Of a stretch of DNA of 64,000 nucleotides, positions 35,764 to 47,440 are shown piece after piece. Each line of letters starts with the position of its first letter. Within the stretch, counting starts at the first letter, position 1. Position numbers and translations under genes: made by a program. The notes beneath the pieces are model-generated. The model was not told where the DNA came from. It worked only from the letters and a program-made list of their open reading frames with translations, and did no database searches. The DNA lies in assembly GCA_001557505.1 (NCBI GenBank), contig LSAX01000005.1, positions 1,984,001-2,048,000 on the forward strand, read 5' to 3'. This stretch comes from Reticulascus tulasneorum (lineage: Eukaryota > Ascomycota > Sordariomycetes > Glomerellales > Reticulascaceae).

Positions 35764-38735
35764 ATGTTCGACACCAAGTCCAACATGATGTTGGTGGGGC
35801 TGATCGTCCTGGTCTGCCTCGCCCGCCCAGCCCACGCGTTCGGAGCCGGTAATATTGCTGGGATCTCAAAGATTGAGGGACAAAACTGTAAGCTCATCTG
35901 ACGCCGTGCTGCCCGTATCAAGCTGACAGTGTCGATCAGGGCGTCATGGCGATATCGAAGATGCCCTCCTCTCCGTCATGATGGCCCGCGCCATCGACAA
36001 CAAACGGTTCAACAAGATCATGGTCTCCCGTGTCTACTTCGGCAACTGGCTCCGAGACTACTCACAGGCCATCGATGTCGGCACCGTAAAGGCCGTGTCC
36101 GCCGAGGCCATCCGTCTGCTCCTCTGCGTCCTCGGCTTCCTCACCTTCGGCTTCGGCTCCAAGGAGTTCGAGGTCACCGCCGACAGGCTCGGCTGCTACC
36201 GCCCGGAGGACCATATCGACAACCCCAAGAACTACGCCGACAATGTCGACGCGAGACAGTACGACCGACGCCTCAGGGCACCTGTCGATGAGCGCACCGA
36301 GCTCGCCATCGATGGGAATACCGGCATGAAGAACTACATTGCAAACGAACAGGCCAACATCATGACCTCTGCCAAGCATATTCGAAACCTCTTTGGTCGC
36401 AGCATCGAGTTGGGAAGAAACTATTCTCGCAGCAAGAAGGAGGAAGACCTGCACGAGTCACTGCGTCTCTTGGGAACCGGACTTCACTGCCTGGAAGGTA
36501 CGTCTATGCACTGATCCCCTCCCCCTCCTGGGTCGAGACTACCCATCTATTTGCCAACTACCAAGTCTACCATGAAAGAGGAGAAGAGTTTTTATTCTCA
36601 TACGAATGCATATGCTGACAAGAACGGTTTCAGATTTCTTCGCCCACAGCAACTATACTGAACTTGCCCTGATCGAAATCGGAGAGCGTGATGTTTTCCC
36701 CCACGTCGGTAGCGACACTCGGATGAGACTGAATGGTGCTCGTGGCGACGTCTACCCATTAGTCACTGGCACATTTGGAGGAGTCGATTTCCTTCATTCC
36801 GTAACCGGAGAAGGTGAGAGACGATTACTACCTACGCTTGAGCATGTGGCTAACCTGAACAGTATCGGACAAGCTGACTCAAAATGAGATTGAGGAGCTA
36901 GAAGGTACTCTCCAAGAGAGCCAAAACAGTGACACCAGCATCCTGCGTGGACTATTGGACATGATTCCCGATGGCATCTTTGGCGGCAAACACCAGAGCA
37001 ACAGGGTCGATGAGATTCAGACCAACGCAGCTTCGGCCCAGGTCCAGAACATGCAGGTCTCTCCACGAGACCCCGAGGAGTATACCAAGTATGTTCAGCA
37101 AATCTTTGCCCAGATCATGCCCGCAATCGAGTTCCACGACGACGTCATGCAGGGCATCTCCGGGGCCATGGAGAACATCCCAGTCTTGCCCAAGATTCTG
37201 GAGCAGCTGGAGGAGCAACTGTCAAAGTTCGTCTTCTCGATCATCGCACCTTTCATCCTTCCCGTGATCAAACAGATCCGAAACGAGCTTCGAACCGGCG
37301 CCGATGAGATTATTCAGAGCAGCGAGAAGGAGCAGCACGTTGTCTTCGAGGACAACCGCTCAACTGATCCGACTCATTCCATGCTGTCCAAGGACCATTT
37401 TACCAACGTATGTCTTCGTCTCCCAACGCTATTGCAATCCCTAACGTGGCCGAACAGATCCTGAACGAGGTTGCTGGCAGAACCGCTGCCAAGATGCTCC
37501 AGTGGGTTGTGCCTCAACTCATGCAGGCCATCGATGACGGCGGGGCGGATGTTAACCGCGTCCTGAACCGCATCATCTACGGCGTTCTGCACCATCCCGC
37601 ACAACGAGAGCAGGGCGAGGACGGCGCTCGAGAGGGAAGACAGCTCATCTACCGCTCCGTTGAGGAATGGTGGAGCGGCATGGATCGCCGACAGCAAGAG
37701 GACTACCGCCGCAAGCTGACCCGAAATGGAGTCGAGCGCGGCGAGAATCACAAGGAGGGCGTCCACGACACAGGCCACGGCCACGGCTGCAACGGTAAGC
37801 TGCATATGCGCAAGCAGTTTGGAGCTCCCGAGACATGGGAGGACAAGGTTGCCGAGCACGCCGCAGGTGCCATCATGAGCGGCGCTACCGGCGCCTTCTC
37901 CGGTCTTGTGGAGCAGCAAACCGGTGTGAAGATTCCAAAGTATGAACAACCCAAGCAGAAAGAATCAGAGGGCGGATTTCTTGGTGCCGCGACCTCGCTG
38001 CTTGGTGGCGTCTTCGGCCAGGACGAGACAGAGAAGCAGACGAGCAGCCGTCGTGACAACGATGGCTCCCAAACGCAGACGCAGACCGAATACGGCCATC
38101 ACGGGAACAAGTACGGCCAGGCCGAGTACAGCGAAACCAAGTTCCCGGGTGGTGGCGGTCGTTCGGAATACCGCAAGTTCGAGCAAGAGGACAGTCATGG
38201 TGGCCAGCAAACAAAGGGCTACGGGTACCAGGAGACTACAGAGACTCGACCTAGCCACGGTGGCGGAGGCGGCTACGAAGAGCACACTGAACGCCGTAGA
38301 TTCGAGGGAAGCACGGGAGATTCTGGCTTCGGTGGTGGTCACCAGAGCCGCCGCGACGATAACGAGGGAGCTGGATATGGAGGGGGTCGCAGCCGCCGCG
38401 ACGACGATGACAACGACGGCGGGCGTGGAGGCGGTCGCCACGAGCAGAGCTATGGCGGCGGCCGTCAGGAACAGAGCTATGGTGGTGGACGTCAGGAACA
38501 GAGCTATGGTGGTGGACGTCAGGAAGAGAGCTATGGTGGTGGCCGTCATCAAGAGGAAAGCTACGGGGGTGGCCGTCAGCACGAGGAAGGTCATGGCGGT
38601 GGCCGTCGTCAGGAAGAAGGACACGGCGGTCGCGGTGGGGGTCGACGAAACGATGAAGAAGAAGAGGAAGGCGGTCTCGGCGGCTTGCTCGGCAAGGTGG
38701 CACAACACGCCGAGGACGCGTTCCGGCGACAGTAG
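35764..38735 (+). CDS. het-c: HET-C family heterokaryon incompatibility protein
   Basis: Five exons, 35764-35887, 35940-36497, 36634-36813, 36863-37407 and 37458-38735, give 894 residues. Het-c allele differences trigger vegetative incompatibility in Neurospora; the protein is secreted or plasma-membrane associated. A signal peptide covers about residues 1-26 (VGLIVLVCLARPAHA, then FGAGNIAG). The conserved HET-C core follows: RHGDIEDAL, VYFGNWLRDYSQAIDVGT, EHIDNPKNYADN-like text, and DFFAHSNYTELALIEIG. The allele-specificity region of N. crassa corresponds roughly to the stretch around ERDVFPHVGSDTRMRLNG and after. The C-terminal ~200 residues are glycine/arginine/glutamine-rich with tandem SYGGGRQEQ units, like the glycine-rich tail of the Neurospora protein. 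Whether it still acts in self/non-self recognition here is unknown. Exon joins all keep frame. Confidence 0.93.
38448..38560 (+). repeat. 27-bp coding tandem repeat in het-c C-terminus
   Basis: AGC-TAT starts recur at 38448, 38475, 38502 and 38529 (27 bases apart), then at 38559 after a 30-base unit, encoding SYGGGRQEQ-type repeats. Units are a multiple of three, so copy changes stay in frame. Confidence 0.9.
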
Positions 38736-40315
38736 GGAGCGTAGCTGGTGGTCTCCGGTGTGAACCAGCCCGGTGACCCTACCGAGACTTCGGTATGTGG
38801 TAGAGATTGCCTGATGACTGCGATGTTCAACCACGACACAAAATGAATGAGTTGCTAGCTAGTTATGGCTGGGAACAGCCGCTCGCGGTCTGGAGAGTCG
38901 CAATAAGGGAAAAAAAAAAAGTTATGATTCTAGCTCCTGCCCATCCGGGTCTCGCAGTGCATCATAGCCAGCTGCCAAGCCAGCAGTGCGAATGATTGCG
39001 TGTGCCTGAATGCTGGACCTGCATTGGATGACATCGATTCTTGCTCACCCCCACATGTTCCAGGACCTAAGTAGATGGGGAGCCGTACAGTGCCGTGCCT
39101 TTCTGATGGGGTCGCACGAGGCTATTAATCTAAAGAAGGAGGAGAACGCCGGTTGATCTGCCCGAGGGGTGTATTGTGCTTTTCTTGAATTAATATTTAT
39201 ATTCGTGCTTACGTTCTACAGATGTAAACCGCCCGCATTATCAGGGCATGGCCAAGACTGCCGATCCGCCTTGCGTCTTGCTTATGGCCTCTTCGAGCCT
39301 GTCGCATATTCTTCCCTAACATTCCCACTAGCAAGTAGGCCGCTTTCTCGCAGGTCTAGTTATTGAAATCATCAGTAAAGTAATTTCATGATATGTCATA
39401 CACTTATATCGGCGTATTCTGGGAATGCCAGGGTAGGACATGCCTCAAGAGACCGTTGCAATATTTCTTCCTACCGTCTTGCTGGACTTGACCTTCGGCG
39501 GCTGCTGTGTCAGCTGCGGTATCAGCCCGCCAGCATCTGAGGATTGCCGACCAGCAGTAAGATCGCTGAGTGGCTAAGGTCTGCAAAGGTGTAGGAACAG
39601 AGGTTAAATGAAAACGAGCTGGCTGTAGGCTGTATACAGCAGACCTAAAGAAGGAATGCAACCCCACAGACACATTTCCGTACGTTCTCCGCATCCTTTG
39701 CGGTGCGGGGAAGAGCTCAGATGGTGCTGACTGCCGCCCGGTATGACCTGGTGTTCTCGTTCGGGGGAAATCCTACACAGAGAGCAGTCTCGAGATTTGG
39801 GCAGATAAATAAAGTAGTTGTAGGAACGTTGCTGTTAGGTTCCCGATCAGTCCGTCTCCCTACAACTCACTCCCGCGGACAATTGGCAGGTCTACTTCAA
39901 CGGGACCAGGGCCAGAACCCCAACCGAGGCGGTGGAAACGCGGTCAGTAGACTTTGTTTCCTCTAGATGACGGCGCGATGGTGCCGTCGGTTAGGATGCT
40001 AAGGCGATCCCGGGCGGTACAGTTGTCTCCTTGGCTGTTTTCATCTATTCGTCGGCCAGTCGGGCAACTCTCTCCTAGCCATCTGTGGGGAAGAGTTTAT
40101 TAGATTTAATATCGAGTTGTGGGGATGTTTTGTCGATGACCAGAGGAGTCGTCCCGGGGTACGGGTGTATAATAGTAACCAGGAATCCGGCTCTGGGATA
40201 TAGAAGAAGAAGAGCTCGAGGTATCGTCGTCGATCTCCAACGGTCATCAAATCTTTCTAAGCATATTTAGAAGCCAATTCTCGAGTCTCTCCCAAGCTCA
40301 CACACACCCGTGACA
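38736..40315. other. Intergenic between het-c and GH45 gene
   Basis: About 1.6 kb. No protein-like frame. A GGCTAA hexamer at 39573-39578, 740 bases before the cellulase start, matches the core recognised by XlnR/XYR1-type activators, but one hexamer is weak evidence. No repeats stand out. Confidence 0.4.
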
Positions 40316-41378
40316 ATGCGTTTCCCAACCACCACCGCCCTCCTCGCCCTCCTCCCGCTCCTCGCCGCGCCCCCACCGGCCGCCGCGCAGTCCTCCGGCA
40401 CGGGCGCGACGACGCGCTACTGGGACTGCTGCAAGCCGTCGTGCGCGTGGCCCAAGAAGGCCAGCCTGGTGGGCGGGCCGGTGCAGACGTGCGACAAGGG
40501 CGACAACCCGCTCAACGACGGGGGCAACACGCGGTCCGGGTGCGACAGCGGCGGGTCGGCGTACATGTGCAGCGGGCACGCGCCGTGGGCGGTCAACGAG
40601 ACCGTGTCGTACGGGTGGGCGGCCGTGCGCATCGCCGGGAGCAACGAGGGCGCGTGGTGCTGCAGCTGCTACGAGCTGACGTTCACGAGCGGGCCTGTCA
40701 ACGGGAAGAAGCTGATTGTGCAGGCCACGAACACGGGTGGGGATTTGGGCCAGAACCATTTTGATATTGCGGTAGGTTTTTGAGCATGTCCGGGTCCGGT
40801 GCCGGGACTGAGGCCCCATGTTTTATGTTTTTCTATCCCGATTCGTGCACCAGCCCCCCGGCGCACGTTATCCAATGCTTTGCCCCAAAAAGAACTGTTA
40901 CAGCATTTCATGGGAACAAATTCCTAGCGGGGGTTCCAGAGTCGACCTCCCCATCTTGGGGAAGATCCGGCTCCGTGACCGAGATTCATCACCATGCGCA
41001 AACTCCTCCATTACACATTCCCTTGCCCCAACACCAAACCTACCATTCACTAACACGTCCTCGCAGATGCCGGGCGGAGGCGTTGGGCAATTCAACGCCT
41101 GCACCAACCAGTACGGCGCGCCGCAAAACGGCTGGGGCCAGCGATACGGCGGCATCAGCTCCCGCTCCGAGTGCGACGGGTTCCCGGCGAAGCTCAAGGC
41201 CGGGTGCTACTGGCGCTTCGACTGGTTCCAGAACGCCGACAACCCGACCGTTCGGTTCAAGCAGGTCGCCTGCCCGGCGGCCATCACGTCCAAGTCCGGC
41301 TGCACACGCCAGAACGACGTCATCAACCAGACGCCGACTGGGCCGCCTACCACCGAGACCTGGACTCCGTCCAAGTAA
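40316..41378 (+). CDS. Glycoside hydrolase family 45 endoglucanase, secreted
   Basis: Exons 40316-40771 and 41067-41378 give 255 residues. GH45 enzymes cut beta-1,4 bonds in cellulose by inversion. A signal peptide spans about residues 1-24 ([17 protein letters not shown]). The family hallmark [14 protein letters not shown] follows, with the catalytic nucleophile-side Asp at residue 37. The second catalytic Asp is residue 150 in NHFDIAMPGGGVG, a segment that crosses the intron. Many conserved cysteines are present ([28 protein letters not shown]). The protein stops shortly after the catalytic domain ([15 protein letters not shown]), so there is a linker-like start but no cellulose-binding module. 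The 295-nt intron is long for this genome. It points to a plant-biomass-using or plant-associated lifestyle. Confidence 0.94.
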
Positions 41379-44225
41379 GGTAGCAGTTGGGTTTGGTGTA
41401 TGAAAGAGGGAAGAAAAAGGGGGAAATGATGCCCTGTGTGTGTGTGTGTGTGTGCGCGCGCGTGCGGTGGGAGGTTGCGGGGGATGGGTTTTGCATTGTA
41501 TATACTGGGCTTGTGATGTATATAGTCTTTCATTTCCAATGCACATATCAGTTGTGGGATTTACAATCTCATCTCACGTTTGAGGCAAATGCCTAATCCG
41601 ACTTCTGATTCAGGACATCTCTTACTACGTAGTACGCAGCTTCTATGAAAGCTCTTCACTCGAACATGGTTCCATCCGCTGTCATGGCCCCTTCAGAGGA
41701 GGAGCAAGAATTCTAGCTCTCATCTGATGCAACTTACAAGTCAGTGGAACTCGATGGGTCTATCACCCATCTAAGATTGTCAGGTCTGCGAATCTGAATC
41801 CATAATGCTCCCGGAGAGTCAGGGCAGCCTAGCCGTTCCGACCTGACGAGGCCGTCCCTGACTCGTGGTCACAGCTGCAGCCTCGGGCAAAGACGCCGAG
41901 ATGTCCCAGGCACTGGTCTTCTGGGTTTTCCAGACGCGCCGAGAAAATGCAACCTCGACACAGCCTCAAAAGCAATTAATCAAACATTGGGACAAGGACA
42001 TCACACAAAGATACGCGTATTCAGGCTCAATCGCTCTGTGCTCGCCCAGCTGCGACCAGAAAAAAAGCCCTGTAGTCTGCCGCGTGTCGGGAGGAACAAG
42101 ATGATGTAAGCCAGATGGGACTGCATAGTATGCAGAGAACTTACAGTTAGCTGCGTGTGGGCGGCGTTAACCCGAATGGCGAAGAGGGACGCAAGCTTCC
42201 TGACCGCCTCCTCGCGTTCAGCCTCTGTCCCTGGAACAGAAAGAATTCATTGATAATTTGCTGAGTAAGACACTGCGAGAAAAGATGTTGATAAGGGGTA
42301 GTAAGCAGTTTGTCGCGGACTATGGGGCAGAGAGAGGAGAGAAGGACGATGATAAAGATTGTGGATCCAGAGCTAATGGTCTGATTTCCGCTAGACGCTT
42401 TCCATTACGGCATATGCTGCGAATCGGACCCCAATGAGGGGGTCCAGGACCCTTTGTGGAACCGTTGAACTTTGTGAGAGGCCAACTTTGATGTGTGATT
42501 GAAGTATGGGCATCTGGGAGTGGACTTGTGGACTGGGGGTGTGGTGAGCCGACCACGATGCAAGAATCACTACGTCTCCATGGGGCTAAAGGCCGACGAG
42601 ACGGAACCGCTTCTGTGGAGAGTAACAGATGCTGGTTCCACAGGATAGTTTCTTAGAGTTCCGTACCAAGCACGGCGTATGAGGTCCAAAAGCATTTAAG
42701 TTAGAGCCTATCGACGATCCATACACCCGCCCCGTACCGTCTCACCATGTCCGATTTGAAATGAAAGCGGATTTCGGAGTTGATAGACTGAGTCGTAACT
42801 GGCTCAAATTCAAACTCCTTCGCCGCGGCCGACAGGACGCTTTCCGCCAGTCACGTCTGGCGGTAAGGAGGATGTACAGCTCGAGTAGGTTGGCTCCAAG
42901 GGTCTGTGGTTGACTCTGCACTCCGTAAGTCGGCTCCACGGCACGGCACTGATACCCGTGATGGTGCCTTTTGTCTTTGCCACATCTGGAGAGCACTGCG
43001 CTCGGAGCGTTTTATCCATTACGAATAGGCTGCAGAAGGCTGGGACATTGGATGTGGAGTGTAAGCGGAGTGGAAACCTAAAATATTGAATCGTGAATAT
43101 GTGGCATCGGGAGAGGACGACGTGTGGGATGAGAGTTCGCCGGCCTGGGCTCCGTGCCTCGTGGCTACGGTAGACAAGCTTTTGGGGGCTCTGAACATGA
43201 TGGTAAAGCGAGACCGTTCGAACTGGCGAACGGGTGGTGCTAGGCGTTGGATTGGTAGGTGTACTGGGGCATCTCATGTGAGCCTGCATGCATTGGCATC
43301 AACTTGGCGGCATTCAGCCTAGTGGACAAAGTTATGGCCTAGCTGGGGTCATGCTACGTTAGTATGTGGGACAGGTTAGATCAACCCAGAGGAGGGGAAT
43401 GCCACACTATCGTCCCAACAAGCATGGTAGGGGTCATGTAGGTGCTCCGCGGCCCTTGGTTACGCCGCCCACTACGTACGCAGTGGTTGGTCAGTTGGAG
43501 AGGAGTACTATGTTAGATGTACGTAGTAATGGAATACTGAGCCCTAGGATAGTCTGGCCTACTACGTAGGTAGTTGGGGGGAGATGGTGTGACTCGGGCT
43601 GCCGGTTACCCTTCCTCGGTCGAATCTTATTGTCAGCAGGCCCAAGAGCACACCAAAAGGACTGGACACGAAATGCAAGCCAAAGAAAGAGAGAGGCATG
43701 TGAAGCAGCAGCAGCAGGAGAAAAGGCAGAGTCGTCAGAGCGAGCCCGCCTAAGGACTGAGCACGTACGTACATACGTACATAATTCCATTCAGAGTTGG
43801 GCGAGAGAGAGGCTGTGAACTCAACCCCGCTTGGCATTGAAAATCGCGCCAGCCCCATCCCAGCTTTTTGCCATCGCTTCTCATTGCCTCTACAACCTCC
43901 ATTCACGACCTCTTTTCTCTCTCCTTCCCCCAAGCTTTTGTCCGGCTTGCTTCTTCGCCCAGTCAAACAAGCTTCGATCTCTTTGTTCCCTAAGCCCCCG
44001 TCCCTTCGCAGCCCCTCAAACTCTCCCCCCAATCCATTCTGCCGGGATTTCTCCAACGCCAGCCCCAGCGCCTCTCCCGAGATCTCCACTACCTAATAAG
44101 TTTGCGCCGTAACCGCCCCATCCAGCGCTCGCCCATCCCAGGTCCCATATCAAATCTCCCAAAACCATTCGTGGCCGCTGGTTTTTCAATGTCTTCAATC
44201 CGATGATTGAAGATGTGTTAGAAGC
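41379..44225. other. 2.8 kb gene-poor interval with simple repeats and TACGTA palindromes
   Basis: Holds a GT/CG dinucleotide tract at about 41437-41463 just after the cellulase, a perfect 12-bp palindrome at 41623-41634 (TACTACGTAGTA), and several TACGTA-centred words at 43460-43785. On the minus strand, 42214-42130 is a short stretch between a CAG acceptor-like and a GTAAGT donor-like site that reads as 28 plausible codons (EREEAVRKLASLFAIRVNAAH), but no partner exons were found. The last 300 bases are pyrimidine-rich, probably the promoter and leader of the RING gene. Confidence 0.4.
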
Positions 44226-46442
44226 ATGTGTAAGTGGATTCTGTTCCTGATTCTAATGCATGAGAGGGGAGGTAGAGGGAGAGCTCGTCCAGGCCATATC
44301 ACAGCCAAACAACATGCAGAGCCAAACGTACCCCATTCTTGGCACTGGAAACTGACGTCTTACAGCTCTCACCGAGGTTCGAAATGTCGTGTATGTCCCA
44401 GCAATTCCATTCGCTCCCGTCCCTGCTACACGTCCCTCGCGGCTGTCTTTTGCTACTGTGCTCGTCATGCCTTACATAGGCTTTCGCGGACTAACACCAT
44501 GCCAGACTACTGTTTAGCAATCCAGTGTGGGCCGGTGCCAACACCATCCCCTCAACCATCATCCAGAACATCACTGCGCTCTCTGTACGTCGCCCTTCTC
44601 TGCGCTGCCCCTGTCCAACCGTCTCTACGTTTCTAACTCGCGACCGTGGCAGGACTCGATCGCGTACAAGGACACCATCCACGCAAACCTCACTACGCTA
44701 ACAAAGACAAACGCCGAGACTCGGAACGGTGTCATCCAGGGCCTTCTCTACGTGCCCGACATCCCCGTCAACGACCCGTGCTACCTGCAACAGTTCGACA
44801 TCATACCCACCAATGTGACGACGCAGGCTCTGTTACCTCCCACCAACTACAATCTCATCGCCCTCGCGCCATGGTTCAATGCCACCTGCACGAAGGCGTA
44901 CCTGGCCGCCGCCCGCCTCGATCCGATCCGCGCCTTCATCTTCTACCGCCCCAACAACTCGTCGAGAGAGCCGCAAGGTGTCGACTCCCCGATATGGGAC
45001 CTCGGCGATAATGGCGCCTGGCACAGCGAGAACCATTTCCCCATATTCGCCGTTCCCGGAAATCAAGGGGCTAGCATGATGACCCAGTTGAGTTACTACT
45101 CGGGCAACATCAGTTCGATTCCGTACGGCAATGAGATACAGGCCCTTTACGAGCCCCACCCCAAGGACTACGTTCGGGTGTGGACTGAATTAACCATCAG
45201 GGATCCGGCGAACCTGCCGGCCATGTGGACTTGGATCTTGCTTGTGATAGGATGTCTCTTGTTCGTTTTCGCCCTCGTCTCTTTCCTGATGCACCTGGTC
45301 CAGCGACGACGGAGGATATCGCTTCGCAACAGAGTCAGGAGAGGAGAAGTTGATCTAGAGGCGATGGGAATAAAGCGTGTGACGGTGCCGGCGTGGCATG
45401 TCCAGACGTTCCCTATCTTCACATATACGTTTCAGCCGGAGGTGGTCAGCACGCCCTCGTCGCCCGTTGCCCCGCGATCGCCACGCTCCCCTCGGAGCGC
45501 TAGATGTGTTGATCGGAGCATAGCCGATGTCGTGTCGCCGACATCGAGAACGCATCGATTCAGCACCGCCGGGACCGTCAGCACAGTCGCGACGAATAAT
45601 CAGCCCACTTGCCACATATGCTTGGAAAGATACGAAGACCACGTGTCAGTAATCAGACAGCTGCCATGCGGTCACATATTTCATCCAGTCTGCATTGATG
45701 AGTTTTTGTGCCGGAATAGTTCGCTATGCCCAATATGCAAGAAATGCATGCTGCCCAACGGCTATAGCCCAAAAATTACTCACAACATGGTACGCCGGGA
45801 ACGAGCCATACGACGCCTAAGGGAGAGGGTGGTAATAGATGAGTCGGATATTGAGGACGGTGAGTCCAAGACAGGGGGCTGGGGTCGGCGTATCTTCACT
45901 AGAAGTATAATACCGTCAAGCGAGACTGGCATCACAAGCGTGGCATCAGAGAAATCGGCAAACGTGCAAAGGACTCCAGGAGAGGCCCCGGCATCACCTA
46001 GACCATCCCCACCTACGAGAGCAGCTCCAGTGGCAACGGAAACGCCAGCTCTAGCGGAACCATCCCCTGAGATAACCCTGCTTCCACCCCAAGAACACGA
46101 GCCGCAACCTGCAACTCTTGTGCAGGACCACGCTCAGATTCCGCAAGCAGCAGCGATTGCGCCCACACCGAAAACTAAACGACGTCGCCCACGTGCTCTC
46201 CAGATTGAGGTACCGGAACCGAGCCAAGCCACGTTATCGACTCAACAGGTGGCAGGGCGGAAGAGCCCGTCAGCATTGGCTCGACAACGGATGCGGACGC
46301 TTGCTGGTACGCCGCTTGACGATCCGGATCAGCCGCGTCCGATGTGTAAGTATTGGGAAATCATGGTTTTCTGTTTGCAACTATACTGACAGACTTTGAA
46401 GGGAAGCGAGCCGTCACGAAAGTGTTTCCAGGGTTCACATGA
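44226..46442 (+). CDS. PA-TM-RING E3 ubiquitin ligase, RING-H2
   Basis: Five exons are proposed: 44226-44229, 44366-44390, 44506-44584, 44653-46345 and 46393-46442, giving 616 residues. The N-terminal half is a lumenal protease-associated-like domain with several N-glycosylation sites (NTTT-, NVTT-, NATC-, NNSS-, NISS-type). One membrane helix at about 227-250 (WILLVIGCLLFVFALVSFLM) is followed by a basic stop (QRRRRISLRNRVRRG). The RING-H2 finger is at about 356-398 (CHICLERY, then PCGHIFHPVC, then CPIC). The tail is proline-rich. Architecture matches endomembrane E3 ligases such as the Tul1/RNF13-like group. The last exon restores FEGKRAVTKVFPGF; reading through instead would end at 46389. 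The start is the least sure part: only a 4-base first coding exon (ATG-T) joins the consensus acceptor in frame. Confidence 0.85.
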
Positions 46443-47440
46443 TAATGGGCTTTTGTTTGGCGTGGCACGGAATGCATTTTCTTGGAAATAGGAATTGTAG
46501 CATTGTAACGGCGTTTGGTCGAGCTGGCATAAGGCCCTCGAAAGGTGTAGGAAACGGAATCCGGAGAACTGGATCGCGAAATGGGCTATATCACGACTCT
46601 TTGGACGAAACAATTTCAGGCCGTTTTTCAGCTCCTTTGAGCTTGGATATGTCGGGCTGGGTCCTTTTAAGGGGACTTCAATCTTGGGATCGAGGGCTGC
46701 ATGGCATTATTATTGGGGGAAATATTTGTGGTTGGGATATACCCTCTTGGCGAGGAAAGCGCGTCATTTTATGTTAGGGAGACGGGCATGAAAGACATAT
46801 GCTGAGAGAGTTGTACAACTCTTTTAGTGAAGTAAAATCAGATCTCGTCCTCAGGTTTTCTTGCACTTGCTTCGATGGGCACTATGGCTCGAGTATTAGG
46901 GATGTGTCTCCGCGGCTCCCAACCTTCTATGCCGCCCGGTACTATTCTTCTTTTCGATTCGTCTGGGTGCTCTTCGTGCGCCTCTGGAGCGGACACCGTG
47001 GCGATGGGAGTTTGCTTAGAAAGGTCGTTAGAGCTGTAAGAGTCGAAATGGTGTCCTTGATAAAGAGAACGTTGTGTTTACGAGATAAAAAGAGAATCGC
47101 TGTTGGGCTTATGAGCATTCGGACAGACTGTGATAACGGAAAGCTTTGTCTAGGAGTAGGATTTGCTACAAATCAGTTCAGAACTCGGTACTACGGTGTA
47201 TTCTCGAGAAGTAGTGGTAATTGGTATTGCTGTATTGCTAAATTGGTATCAAACTATTGTTTCCCAGCGCTCTTACTCAAGGCCCCAAAGGCATCCGTCT
47301 GCCTCCCCCCTATTCGTGATTCATAAAAAGTTTCCAATCGGATCTTGAACGCCAATCTCATCCAAGCTCCTCGTTTGTATACCAACAATCCGAAAACTCC
47401 GTTGTTAATTACATAGATCCCCAATAATTTGCTCAGCCAT
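46443..47440. other. Intergenic between convergent RING gene and orphan membrane protein
   Basis: About 1 kb between two 3' ends. Somewhat AT-richer than its surroundings. Frames up to 175 codons exist on the plus strand but have no recognisable motif, and their composition looks random. Confidence 0.4.

Noticed and set aside
37965..38834. Minus-strand frame rich in T, A and V opposite the het-c tail
   Set aside because: Product of translating the glycine-rich tandem repeat backwards.
43797..44112. Overlapping plus frames before the RING gene
   Set aside because: Pyrimidine-rich leader translates as P/S/L-rich text in every frame; more likely 5' untranslated sequence.
44366..44390. Alternative start ATG-TCG-T inside exon 2 of the RING gene
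   Set aside because: It would enter exon 3 in the wrong frame (YYCLAIQC) and lose the conserved LFSNPVW segment.
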